Shown one piece after another: positions 43,951-52,531 of a stretch of 64,000 nt of DNA. Location: NCBI GenBank assembly GCA_021771035.1, contig JAETPU010000005.1:175443-239442 (forward strand), in the 5' to 3' direction. Source of the stretch: Marvinbryantia formatexigens (lineage in GTDB: Bacteria > Bacillota > Clostridia > Oscillospirales > Ruminococcaceae). The position numbers were made by a program, and so were the translations under genes. How positions within the stretch are numbered: the stretch's first letter is position 1; every line of letters starts with the position of its first letter. The notes below the pieces were generated by a model. That model ran no database searches, was not told the DNA's origin, and saw only the letters and a program-made list of their open reading frames with translations.

Positions 43951-45115
43951 AAACGGCTATGAGGCATTTGTGGTAGGCGGATGCGTGCGGGATGCCCTTT
44001 TGGGGCTTGCGCCCAAGGATTGGGATATTACCACCAATGCCACGCCGGACGCTGTGAGCGCCTGTTTTTCCTCATATCCTCAGCTGACCCAGGGCCTCCG
44101 GCATGGCACGGTGACCGTGCTGTACCGCCATATGCCCTATGAAATCACCACCTACCGCACAGAGAGCGGCTACACGGATCACCGGCATCCGGACGAGGTT
44201 TCCTTTACCAAAAGCCTGCGGGAGGATCTTTCCCGGCGGGATTTTACCATCAACGCCATGGCCTATCACCCAAAGCTGGGCCTGCGGGATTACTTTGGGG
44301 GCCTTGAGGATCTCAGCCGGGGAATCATCCGCTGTGTGGGGCAGGCGCAGGCCCGTTTTGAGGAGGATGCCCTTCGGATTCTGCGGGCACTGCGCTTTGC
44401 CTGCCGGTATCGCTTCACCCTGGCGCCGGACTGCGCCCAGGGGGTTCTGGCGCTGCGGGTTCTGCTCCCCCAGCTGTCCCCTGAGCGTATCTTTTCGGAG
44501 CTCACGGAAATCCTGACGGCGGATGACGGGAAAATCCTCCTCCAATTTGCCCCGGTGTTCGCAAAGGCCCTGCGCCTGGAAAATACACAAGGCTCCCCGG
44601 ATTTTGCAAAATACGTCCGTGCCGCAGCACAGGTACCGGAGATGGCGGACAGGCTGGTGCTCCTATTGTGGAGCGTACCGCGGGAGGATCTTGCACGTCA
44701 TCTGCAGGCGCTGCGATGTCCCCGGCGGATATTGCAGCTGGTGGTGAACCGCCGCGAGGCCGCGCAGCTGCCCTTTTCCAATGCGGATTGGCCTTTATGG
44801 CTCATCCAATGGGGAGAGGAATGCCTGGCCCACGCCCTTCGGATTGCAGGGGCGCTCCAATCCTGGGATCCGGGGTGCCGGCGCACCTATGAAACCCAGT
44901 TGAGACAGGCGGTGCGCAGCTGTCCCTGCACCAACCTGTCCCAGCTGCGGGTGAACGGCAGGGATCTGCGGGAATTGGGAATTGGGCCCTCCGCCGGGCT
45001 GGGAAACCTGTTGCAGGAACTTTTGCTGACGGCCGCCAGGGGCCGGGTGAAAAATGAGCGGGAACCCCTTTTGGAGCTGGCTAGGAAGCTGTGGCAGGAA
45101 AAGGCGGCTGAATAG
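43856..45115 (+). CDS. cca: CCA tRNA nucleotidyltransferase / poly(A) polymerase family
   Basis: Protein of 419 residues; start at 43856 after AAAGGGGAGAGG. Class II nucleotidyltransferase head: FVVGGCVRDALLGLAPKDWDI with the DxD metal pair, RRDFTINAMAYHP, YFGGLEDL, and EDALRILRALRFACRY. A long alpha-helical tRNA-binding C-terminus follows. It adds or repairs the 3' CCA end of tRNAs. The start codon lies within the extended tail of the preceding flavin reductase frame. Confidence 0.93.
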   Translation: MQTGGKSPYPGTAPGLIQVDAHAERLLETLNENGYEAFVVGGCVRDALLGLAPKDWDITTNATPDAVSACFSSYPQLTQGLRHGTVTVLYRHMPYEITTYRTESGYTDHRHPDEVSFTKSLREDLSRRDFTINAMAYHPKLGLRDYFGGLEDLSRGIIRCVGQAQARFEEDALRILRALRFACRYRFTLAPDCAQGVLALRVLLPQLSPERIFSELTEILTADDGKILLQFAPVFAKALRLENTQGSPDFAKYVRAAAQVPEMADRLVLLLWSVPREDLARHLQALRCPRRILQLVVNRREAAQLPFSNADWPLWLIQWGEECLAHALRIAGALQSWDPGCRRTYETQLRQAVRSCPCTNLSQLRVNGRDLRELGIGPSAGLGNLLQELLLTAARGRVKNEREPLLELARKLWQEKAAE

Positions 45116-45364
45116 GCACTTTGCCTTATCTTATATTGATAGCGTTAGGATATCATCTTTTCGGCGATGGACGTCGATTCCCTATGGCGCTTGAGAGGAA
45201 CAAATCCCCTGCGCTTTTTTCATCGCTTGCATAAGTGCCTGTAGACGGGCCAGTGTTCTCAGTTCGCTGGTTTCATACCGGCGTTCCTCTGCGCCCGAAT
45301 GGCTTTTCCGTTGTTTGTGCTGAATTCGGCGTTTCCCAAAGTCTCCGATGGTTTTTATAAAAGA
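45116..45364. other. Gene-free spacer after cca
   Basis: Nothing supported; it ends at the minus-strand terminator at 45365. Confidence 0.4.
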
Positions 45365-45402
45365 AAAAACGGCTGCCGCAGTGAAGCGGCAGCCGTTTAC
45401 TG
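45365..45402 (-). terminator. Strong terminator on the minus strand
   Basis: AAACGGCTGCCGC / GCGGCAGCCGTTT perfect 13-base stem, six-base loop; the T run (TTTTTTCTTTT) follows on the minus strand. It closes the small gene at 45455. Confidence 0.9.
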
Positions 45403-45454
45403 GGCCGTCCTGAAAGGGCGGCTCTCTTACCTGTGGGAACCGGGCGCGTCCCCG

Positions 45455-45595
45455 TTATTCTTCACCGGGATCCCCGGCGGCATACTGATTGACGGTATTA
45501 CCGCAGTTATTGCCGATGCCGCCCTTCGTGGGGGCCAGGAAAAACCCAGCAATTACACCGCATAAAAATCCCACAAAAGCCCAGAGGGCCACCAT
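45455..45595 (-). CDS. Small single-TM protein, possibly frameshifted at its start
   Basis: A 46-residue frame from the ATG at 45595: a hydrophobic segment VALWAFVGFLCGVIAGFFLA, then a polar tail ending AAGDPGEE, closed by a strong terminator 53 bases on. The ATG at 45595 has no ribosome site. The better start context is an ATG at 45617 (MNGYKQK...), which joins this frame only if the A7 run at 45595-45601 has one A fewer. So the gene may be off by one base or may use slippage. Family unknown. Confidence 0.5.
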   Translation of the reverse strand: MVALWAFVGFLCGVIAGFFLAPTKGGIGNNCGNTVNQYAAGDPGEE

Positions 45596-45639
45596 TTTTT
45601 TGCTTATAACCGTTCATCCTTTCTCTGGCCCGCAGTTTC

Positions 45640-46030
45640 AACACCGCAGGCCCTGTGGCGTCGCGTCCAGCCCGGCAGAATAACGCCGGATTCGTCAGGC
45701 CAAACAGTGCCGTCTTTCTCCCGCAAGACAGGCTTGGCCTGCGGGAGGGTTTTGATTGGAAGCCCTGCAGGGGCACAATGGGGGGACTGGGCGGCAGGCA
45801 ATGCCAACAGCCCCTCCAGTATCAGGGGATTCCTTCTGGCCGCATCCCCTTTTTCCTGAGGATTCGTCCTTTTGGCCCATTTTACCACCTTTTTTTGATG
45901 TCCACAAGGCTCCTCGGGCAGAATTTTGCTCATGTTACCCAGGGTCAAAGGATATCCGGCGGCTGTCAGACCCAGAATATTGGGAGGACGTTCTCCCACC
46001 GGTACGTGAAAATTTGGCAGGGATAGGGGA
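45640..46030. other. Spacer with one terminator-like hairpin
   Basis: CTCCCGCA...TGCGGGAG (about 45718-45748, inner CAGG/CCTG) followed by GGTTTTG. Long frames on both strands have no ribosome site and no family resemblance. Confidence 0.4.
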
Positions 46031-46037
46031 TTTGTGG

Positions 46038-46154
46038 TACAATATTCGCGTGGAACGCGAATATACAATCATCTAAAGATGATATGGAAGTTTCCCTCAC
46101 CGGCGTGAAGGCACGGCCGGCATTCAGACAAGGCCAAACCGCAAAACGTCCCGG
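46038..46154 (+). repeat. Solitary promoter-hairpin unit (type A)
   Basis: TGG-TACAAT (-10 at 46038-46043) runs into ATTCGCGT-GGA-ACGCGAAT, then ATCATCT/AGATGAT, then CCGGC..GCCGG and the terminal AAAACGTCCCGG. It is nearly identical to unit 2 at 17172 through its first 50 bases. It is 190 bases upstream of the ABC-F gene. Confidence 0.85.
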
Positions 46155-46345
46155 CTGGTTCGGCTGTTCTGGTGCAGGGATCGTGCGGAGTGTGGGTATC
46201 ATCTGAGGTAGGGCTGCCGGGTAAACGATGGCCGGCATCTCGGCGGTGCCACAGAGCAAAGTATCCCAGATACGATGCAATGAACAAAAAAATGCCCGCT
46301 GTCAAAGGCGCCGGGCTGACATTACATTAGGATTGGAGCTTTAAA

Positions 46346-47947
46346 ATGCTGACTGTTTCAGACGTATCGTTAAATTTCAGCGGGCAGAATTTATTCTCCC
46401 ATGTGAATCTCAAATTTACCCCCGGGAACTGCTATGGCGTCATCGGCGCCAACGGGGCGGGAAAATCCACCTTTCTGCGGATTCTCTCCGGGGAGCTGGA
46501 GCCCTCCAAGGGAGAGGTTATCCTGGATGAGCGCAGCCGGATGTCGGTGCTCAAGCAGGATCACTTCGCCTACGACGCCTATTCGGTCTTGGATACGGTG
46601 ATAATGGGCAACCCGCGGCTGTATGAAATCAGCACCCAGAAGGAGCAGCTCTACGCCAAGGATGATTTCACCGAGGAGGACGGAATTCTGGCCTCCGAAT
46701 TGGAGAGCGAGTTCGCGGAGCTGGGCGGCTGGGACGCCCCCACCGAGGCCCAGAAGCTCCTGCAGGGCCTGGGGCTTGGAGAAGAGGTTTTGTATGAGTC
46801 CATGAGCAGCCTTCCGGCGAAATTAAAGGTCAAGGTGCTCCTGGCGCAGGCCCTGTTCGGACAGCCGGATATCATCCTGCTGGACGAGCCCACCAACCAT
46901 CTGGATATTCGCTCCATCGAATGGCTTCAGGAGTTTTTAATCAGCTATGAGGGTACGGTGATTGTAGTATCCCATGACCGGTATTTTCTCAACAGCGTGT
47001 GCACTCATATTGTGGATATCGACTACACTCAGATCAAGCTCTATGTGGGCAACTATGATTTCTGGTATGAATCCAGCCAGCTGATGCAGCGGCTGCTCAA
47101 GAACCAGAATAAAAAGCGGGAGGAAAAGGTGAAGGAGCTGCAGAGCTTCATTCAGCGGTTTTCCGCCAATAAATCCAAGTCCAAGCAGGCTACCTCCCGC
47201 AAAAAGCTGCTGGACAAGCTGACGGTGGAGGAGATGCCCGCCTCGTCCAGGCGGTACCCCTTTGTGGGCTTTACCATGGAACGGGAGGCCGGCAAGGAGA
47301 TTTTGACCGTGGAGGGCTTATCCAAGACCATCGACGGCGTGAAGGTGCTAAACAATGTCTCCTTTCGGGTGGCAAAGGGCGACAAAATCGCCTTTGTGGG
47401 GGACAATGAGGTGGCAAACACCACCCTGTTCCAGATCCTGATGGGGGAGCTTGAGCCGGACGAGGGCAGCTATAAGTGGGGAATCAGTACCTCCCAATCC
47501 TATTTCCCCAAGGATAATTCCAGCTACTTTGCCAGCGGGGAGCAAAACCTGCTGCAATGGCTCAACCAGGCCGCTCCCGATATGCTGGAGACGGATCTGC
47601 GCAGCTTTTTGGGCAAGATGCTCTTTTCGGGCGACGACGTACTAAAACCGGTTGGAGTGCTCTCCGGCGGGGAAAAGGTGCGGTGTATGCTCTCCAGAAT
47701 GATGATGAACGGGGCCAATGTGCTGGTGATGGATCAGCCCACCAACCATCTGGATCTGGAGTCCATCACCGCGCTCAACGACGGTATGATTGCCTTTCCA
47801 GGCATGATCCTCTTTTCCTCCCACGACCATCAGTTCATCCAGACTATCGCCAACCGCATCATCGAATTGCGGGCGGACGGCGTACTGGATCGCCGGGGAA
47901 CCTATGAGGAGTACCTGGAGTTTATGGAGGAGCACCACTATATTTAA
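46346..47947 (+). CDS. ABC-F family ATPase with one degenerate ATP site
   Basis: Ribosome-associated tandem ABC ATPase of 533 residues, no TM, YkpA/YbiT-like order. NBD1: Walker A GANGAGKS (34-41), Walker B LLDEPTNHLD with E181, but the signature is LPAKL (156-160) instead of LSGGQ. Linker ~240-300 is basic and helical. NBD2: Walker A-like GDNEVANTT (352-360) has Asn358 in place of Lys; signature LSGGE (439-443) intact; Walker B VMDQPTNHLD has Gln464 in place of Glu. So the composite site NBD1-Walker A/NBD2-signature is intact and the other is lost. Confidence 0.92.
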   Translation: MLTVSDVSLNFSGQNLFSHVNLKFTPGNCYGVIGANGAGKSTFLRILSGELEPSKGEVILDERSRMSVLKQDHFAYDAYSVLDTVIMGNPRLYEISTQKEQLYAKDDFTEEDGILASELESEFAELGGWDAPTEAQKLLQGLGLGEEVLYESMSSLPAKLKVKVLLAQALFGQPDIILLDEPTNHLDIRSIEWLQEFLISYEGTVIVVSHDRYFLNSVCTHIVDIDYTQIKLYVGNYDFWYESSQLMQRLLKNQNKKREEKVKELQSFIQRFSANKSKSKQATSRKKLLDKLTVEEMPASSRRYPFVGFTMEREAGKEILTVEGLSKTIDGVKVLNNVSFRVAKGDKIAFVGDNEVANTTLFQILMGELEPDEGSYKWGISTSQSYFPKDNSSYFASGEQNLLQWLNQAAPDMLETDLRSFLGKMLFSGDDVLKPVGVLSGGEKVRCMLSRMMMNGANVLVMDQPTNHLDLESITALNDGMIAFPGMILFSSHDHQFIQTIANRIIELRADGVLDRRGTYEEYLEFMEEHHYI

Positions 47948-47964
47948 AGTTGAGGAGAGGCGAA

Positions 47965-48534
47965 ATGAGGATGAAAAAAGGTTCTGTATGCCTGGCGGCG
48001 ATTTTGCTGCTGATGCTGTGTGCGGGCTGTTCCCTTCTTACGGGGAGAGTTCGCCGGGACAGAAATTTTGAGATAGAAGATTATGGGATGACCTTCACTG
48101 CTGCGGGGGATTGGGAGGAAGTGGAGGATACGCCCTTTGATATTCAAATTACCAATTCCAAATCCTACCTGGGAATTATGGCCTACGGTGAGCAGGATCT
48201 CTCCCCGGAACAGACCGCCCAGGAGGTCTATGACTGGCAGAACAGCGATCTGTTCAGCCGGCGGGAAAATGTGGAGGTGGTAGAGCAGTATCAGGAATAC
48301 CACGCAGGGGGAAAAACTATCGGTTCCACGATGTTTTCGGCCGAGCGGGACAAAAACCAGAACTATTATCTGTCGTGCCTGGTCAGGTTTGACAACCGGG
48401 ACGATATCTTTGCGTTCGTGATGATTACCGGGACGCCTTCTTATATCCAGAACAGCCGGGAGGATTTGCTGGGAATTCTTGAGACTCTGGAGCTCAGCGA
48501 CGCAAGCGCCTCTTCCATCAGCAGTATTTCTTGA
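47965..48534 (+). CDS. Lipoprotein, unknown function
   Basis: Protein of 189 residues; ATG at 47965 with GAGGAG. Signal peptide with lipobox LCAGC (Cys at about residue 22), so it is attached to the outer face of the membrane. The mature part (DYGMTFTAAGDWEEV, later SCLVRFDNRDDIFAFVMITG) resembles small PsbP/DUF-type lipoproteins but I cannot name the family. It is 17 bases behind the ABC-F gene. Confidence 0.82.
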   Translation: MRMKKGSVCLAAILLLMLCAGCSLLTGRVRRDRNFEIEDYGMTFTAAGDWEEVEDTPFDIQITNSKSYLGIMAYGEQDLSPEQTAQEVYDWQNSDLFSRRENVEVVEQYQEYHAGGKTIGSTMFSAERDKNQNYYLSCLVRFDNRDDIFAFVMITGTPSYIQNSREDLLGILETLELSDASASSISSIS

Positions 48535-48599
48535 CAGAAAGCGGGAAGGTGTGTATTCTGAAACCAGTTGTGAACGGCTCAGCCGGGAGGGAAACAGGG

Positions 48600-49115
48600 A
48601 TGAAGCAGAATGTCAGCGCGGCAATGCTGGAGATGACGAACATCTTTGGCGGAGATCTCCATCAAATTAACCATGCTATGAAGGTATATGCCTTTGCCAG
48701 GATCATTGGGCAAGCGCAAGGGCTGGACGAATACCAGCAGTATATCTTGGATTTGGCCAGCATTCTCCATGATATCGGCATTCCCCGGGCGCTGCAGGTT
48801 CACGGCAGCGCCGCCGGGAATTTTCAGGAGCAGGAGGGGCCGTCGGTTTCCGATCAAATCCTAAATGGCCTGGAGGAGGACGGCGAGGTGATGGAGACAG
48901 TCCGTTTCCTGATTGCCCATCACCATACCTATACCAATATCGTTTCCCCGCTGCACCAGATTCTGGTGGAGGCGGATTTTCTGGTGAATCTGGATGAGGG
49001 AAATATGGGCAGGCTGCAGGCGGCCAGTGTCCGCGATAACATTTTTAAAACCTCCATGGGCATCCAGCTGCTCACCCGAATGTTTTTAAACGAGGAAAAG
49101 GAGAGTGCCCAATGA
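48600..49115 (+). CDS. HD domain phosphohydrolase
   Basis: Protein of 171 residues from the ATG at 48600 (GGGAGGG). The HD superfamily metal residues are visible: His in HQINHAMKVY, the HD pair in ILHDIGIPRA, HHH in LIAHHHTYTN, and Asp in LVEADFLVNLDE. The family hydrolyses phosphate esters, often nucleotides; substrate unknown. Its stop overlaps the start of the next gene (ATGA). Confidence 0.88.
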   Translation: MKQNVSAAMLEMTNIFGGDLHQINHAMKVYAFARIIGQAQGLDEYQQYILDLASILHDIGIPRALQVHGSAAGNFQEQEGPSVSDQILNGLEEDGEVMETVRFLIAHHHTYTNIVSPLHQILVEADFLVNLDEGNMGRLQAASVRDNIFKTSMGIQLLTRMFLNEEKESAQ

Positions 49116-49609
49116 AACCAACCCCTTGTATCCGGCTGCGGGAACTTACAGTACAGGACGCTGCGGCAGTGTTCGAAATTACCGGTGATCCCGAGGCCGC
49201 AAAATATATGCGCTTCGATGTCCACACCTCCCTGGAACAGGCCCGGCAGCTGGTGGAGGAGTACCGCCTGGGCGGGCTTGCCTTTGCCGTTCTCTCCCCG
49301 TCCGGCGAGTTTGTGGGCTATCTGGCCATGTACGCCTCCGACGAGGAGCCGGGCTGTTATGGAATGTCTACGATGATTGCCCCGCGGTTTTGGAACCAGG
49401 GCTATGGCACAGCCATGGTGGCGGCGGCAAAGGAGATGGCAATGGATCCGGACAGCCCGGTGCGCGCGCTGACCGGCCATGTGGTGGGGGACAATCTGGG
49501 TTCCCGCCGGATGCTGGAGAAAAACGGATTTACCGTGGCCCAGAAGCTCACCTTTGAGGATTTGCCCAGCGGGCTGTATGTATACCGGTTTGAAAATACG
49601 CAGAAATAG
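49112..49609 (+). CDS. GNAT family acetyltransferase (RimJ/RimL-like)
   Basis: Protein of 165 residues overlapping the HD gene by four bases. N-terminal IRLRELTVQDAAAVFEITGDPEAAKYM is typical of the RimJ/RimL branch; the acetyl-CoA loop is RFWNQGYGTAMV, and NLGSRRMLEKNGF is the usual motif B. Acceptor unknown. Confidence 0.9.
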   Translation: MKPTPCIRLRELTVQDAAAVFEITGDPEAAKYMRFDVHTSLEQARQLVEEYRLGGLAFAVLSPSGEFVGYLAMYASDEEPGCYGMSTMIAPRFWNQGYGTAMVAAAKEMAMDPDSPVRALTGHVVGDNLGSRRMLEKNGFTVAQKLTFEDLPSGLYVYRFENTQK

Positions 49610-49982
49610 CCCGGGCGTGGGTCTGCCCAGGGTACTCCTCATGCCGCCCCGCCTGCCGGTTTCCGAAAAGCAAAGGGTGCGTCAATGAGAAAGCGGGGAT
49701 GGGGTGCGTTCCTGCCTGGCTGTCCCTGCAGGAACTGCAAAGCGGTGTCGCGGCGCCGCCTGAGGTGATTGAGGGCGCAACGATCCCAGGATGGCGCTGT
49801 ACCTGGCTGAGCACTGCGGCTCAGAAGTAACGGCTGCGGCGCCTGGAAAAGGGGGAGCCGAAACTAATATCAAAAGGCATCGGGAGGGTTCAGCTTTGCA
49901 GGCGGTGTCCGGCGGTTTTTATGACTGCTTGGACCCAGCGCCGGTCAAAAAGGGCTCTGCGGCAGACAGATAGGGAAAATGC
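49610..49982. other. Spacer before the SRP RNA
   Basis: No supported gene. GCTTGCC/GGGCAAGC at its edge overlaps the -35 region of the SRP RNA promoter. Confidence 0.4.
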
Positions 49983-50011
49983 TTGCCAAAGCGGGCAAGC
50001 TATTGTATAAT
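49983..50011 (+). promoter_or_regulatory. Promoter of the SRP RNA gene
   Basis: TTGCCA, 17-base spacer, TATAAT. An inverted repeat GCTTGCC/GGGCAAGC spans the -35 and the spacer. Confidence 0.85.
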
Positions 50012-50017
50012 ATAAAA

Positions 50018-50280
50018 TGCTCCCAAAAGTGAGCGCCTGATTTGCCCCATGGGCAGCGGGCTGCTGTTTTGGACATTTTTGGAAAATGAGATTACAAACG
50101 GCGGAAATCTGGTGTGTTCTGCCACGCGGTTGCATGGGTCCTGTGCAACAGAACGCCACGAACCATGTCAGGCGGGGAACCGAGCAGCATTAAGTGGCTT
50201 TTTCTGTGTGCCGCAGTCAATCTGTGCGGCCGTGTGGCAGAGCACATGAGAAACCATCGCTGTTTGTAATTTTTTCTTTT
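50018..50280 (+). ncRNA. ffs: SRP RNA (large Firmicutes type)
   Basis: Domain IV is unmistakable: ATGTCAGG and AGCAGCATTAAG flank the CGG-GGAA-CCG tetraloop helix at about 50165-50195. The Alu-like 5' domain and a GTTGCATGGGTCCTGTGCAAC hairpin precede it. The RNA ends near the T-rich stretch at 50270-50280, giving about 263 nt, the size of the B. subtilis scRNA. As in other Firmicutes it lies directly upstream of dnaX. Exact ends are estimates. Confidence 0.93.
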
Positions 50281-50494
50281 ATGGGGTGCTTGCCCTGCTG
50301 GATTCCCATCCTGCCAGGAATGGATTCCAGATTTTTGGCGGCGCGATTCCGCGTCGGATTTATATGAAATTTAAAACAATGGCTCTGGGCGCTTAGCGGT
50401 CAGGCTGTGTGGGCGCCGCGCAGGACGAGGATCCGCGGGGCTTGACAGCTGCCATTGGGTTTTAGACAAATGGAAAACGACAGGGGGGCTGTGG

Positions 50495-52141
50495 ATGTAT
50501 CAGGCATTGTACCGCAAGTGGCGGCCCAGGATTTTTGACGATGTTGTGGGCCAGGAGCCCATCACTACAACGCTCAAAGCCCAGGTGAAGGCCAAAAAGA
50601 CCGCCCACGCCTATCTGTTTACCGGAACCAGGGGAACGGGAAAGACCACCTGTTCCAAAATACTGGCCAAGGCGGTGAACTGCCCGAATGTGACGGACGG
50701 AAACCCCTGTGGCGTGTGTGAAATTTGCCGAGGCGTGGATGACGGAACCCTGATGGATGTGGTGGAAATCGACGCCGCCAGCAATAACGGCGTGGACAAT
50801 ATCCGGGATCTGCGGGATGAGGCAAACTTCACCCCGGCAGTGGCCAAAATGCGCGTCTATATTATCGATGAAACCCATATGCTCAGCACTGGCGCCTTCA
50901 ATGCGCTGCTCAAGATTATGGAGGAGCCGCCGGAGCACGTGCTGTTCATTTTAGCCACTACGGAGGCCCACAAGGTCCCTGCCACCATTGCCTCCCGCTG
51001 CCAGCGCTTTGATTTTAAGCGCATCGACAGTGGGGTGATTGCCAAGCGCCTCCAGGCTGTGGCCCGGCAGGAGGAAATCCCGCTTCAGGAAGAGGCGGCT
51101 TTGACCATCGCCTCCCTGAGCGACGGCGGGATGCGGGACGCGCTCTCTCTGCTGGATCTCTGTTCGGCCCGCAGCGGCGACATTACGGCTCAGGTCGTGC
51201 TGGATTGTGCCGGGATTGTGGGGCGGGAATACCTGTTTGCCATTGCTGAAGCCGTCATTGGCGGGGATGCCGCGGCAGCGCTGGAAATCGTACAGACGCT
51301 GTACCAGCGTTCCATCAGCGTAGATAAGCTGTGCTCGGAGCTCACCGAGCATTTCCGCAATCTGATGGTGGCAAAGTCCGTCAAGGATCTGGGAAAATTC
51401 GTCTCCTGCCTGCCGACGGAGCTGGAAAAGCTCAGGGAGCAGGCTGCCAAGGTGGGAACCTCCAGAATTCTGTATGTAATGAACGTGCTGCAGGAGGCAA
51501 CTTCCCGGCTGTCCCGTTCCTCCTCACAGCGCATGGATTTGGAATTGTGCATCTTTCAGATGTGCTCTCCCCAGCTGAGCACGGATCCCAAGGCGCTGCT
51601 GGCCAGGATTGAGCAGTTGGAGCAGACGATATCCGTTTTGCGCCGGACAGGCCTGCCGCCGGCTGTGCCGGACCGGGAGCAATCCAATCCGCCGGACGAT
51701 CCCGGCTTTGTGCCGCAGACGCCCATCGAGGAGAGCACGCCGCCTGCACTGCAGGATCCGGGTTGTGCCGATGGGGTGCAGGCACCTGAGGAAAAGCCAA
51801 CGGCACGCCGGTTTAAGCCATGGAGCAAGGTTGTGGGCAGGCTGGTGCACGTGAATCCGGCCCTGGCAGGGGCTCTCAAGGACTCCAAGGCCTATGAGGC
51901 CGGGGATTTGCTGCTGATTGAAACTGACAATGTGCTCTTTTTGCAGCTGATGCGCCAGAATGACTATGCCAAAACATCCATTCGGGAGGCACTGCTCCAG
52001 GAAACGGGACGAAAGTTCCGGCTGGGCCCTTACCGCAATGAGACAGTTGAAAAAGAAGAAAAAAATCCGCTTGATATTCTGAGCCAGCGCGCTATGGATG
52101 CTGGAATTCCGGTGGAGCGCGTTGGAACGGCGGAGAATTAG
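50495..52141 (+). CDS. dnaX: DNA polymerase III subunit gamma/tau
   Basis: Clamp-loader ATPase of 548 residues. MYQALYRKWRP start; Walker A GTRGTGKT (44-51); zinc module with Cys64, 72, 75, 78 (CPNV, CGVCEIC); DETH Walker B (IIDETHML); sensor 1/SRC motif TIASRCQRF. The Pro-rich linker from ~385 and the basic tau-type C-terminus follow. No internal slippery site was recognised. First gene of dnaX-ybaB-recR. Confidence 0.96.
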   Translation: MYQALYRKWRPRIFDDVVGQEPITTTLKAQVKAKKTAHAYLFTGTRGTGKTTCSKILAKAVNCPNVTDGNPCGVCEICRGVDDGTLMDVVEIDAASNNGVDNIRDLRDEANFTPAVAKMRVYIIDETHMLSTGAFNALLKIMEEPPEHVLFILATTEAHKVPATIASRCQRFDFKRIDSGVIAKRLQAVARQEEIPLQEEAALTIASLSDGGMRDALSLLDLCSARSGDITAQVVLDCAGIVGREYLFAIAEAVIGGDAAAALEIVQTLYQRSISVDKLCSELTEHFRNLMVAKSVKDLGKFVSCLPTELEKLREQAAKVGTSRILYVMNVLQEATSRLSRSSSQRMDLELCIFQMCSPQLSTDPKALLARIEQLEQTISVLRRTGLPPAVPDREQSNPPDDPGFVPQTPIEESTPPALQDPGCADGVQAPEEKPTARRFKPWSKVVGRLVHVNPALAGALKDSKAYEAGDLLLIETDNVLFLQLMRQNDYAKTSIREALLQETGRKFRLGPYRNETVEKEEKNPLDILSQRAMDAGIPVERVGTAEN

Positions 52142-52156
52142 GAGGAAATTACAGAT

Positions 52157-52504
52157 ATGAAAGCAAGACTGCCAAAGGGAATGGGCGGCGGCCCGAACAA
52201 TATGCAGGGGATGATCCGCCAGGCTCAGAAGATGCAGGAGGATATGGCGAAGATCCAGGCCGAGCTGGAGGAGCGGGAATTTTCCGCTACGGCGGGCGGC
52301 GGCGCTGTCCAGGTTGTTATGACTGGTAAGAAGGAGCTGAAATCCGTCACCTTGCAGCCGGAGGTTGTGGATCCTGAGGATATCGAGATGCTCCAGGATT
52401 TAATTGTGGCGGCAGTCAATGAGGCCATCCGCACTGTGGAGGAGACTACCAACGACGAGATGGGTAAGGTGACAGGCGGATTATCGATTCCCGGATTGCT
52501 GTAA
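52157..52504 (+). CDS. YbaB/EbfC nucleoid-associated protein
   Basis: Protein of 115 residues. The coiled-coil centre QMIRQAQKMQEDMAKIQAEL-like region, then EFSATAGGGAVQVVMTGKKE and VNEAIRTVEETTNDEMGKVTGG, match the family, which binds DNA as a dimer. Sits in the classical dnaX-ybaB-recR arrangement, 15 bases after dnaX. Confidence 0.95.
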   Translation: MKARLPKGMGGGPNNMQGMIRQAQKMQEDMAKIQAELEEREFSATAGGGAVQVVMTGKKELKSVTLQPEVVDPEDIEMLQDLIVAAVNEAIRTVEETTNDEMGKVTGGLSIPGLL

Positions 52505-52531
52505 TTTTTAGGGATAAGGGGCGAAGCATAC

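Noticed and set aside
45655..46026. Overlapping frames of 123 (plus) and 154 (minus, to 45604) codons
   Set aside because: G+C-rich overlapping frames with no ribosome site or family resemblance; the minus one runs into the type A repeat.
46069..46305. Minus-strand frame beginning with a hydrophobic stretch
   Set aside because: TTG start without ribosome site, and its 3' part is the type A repeat unit.
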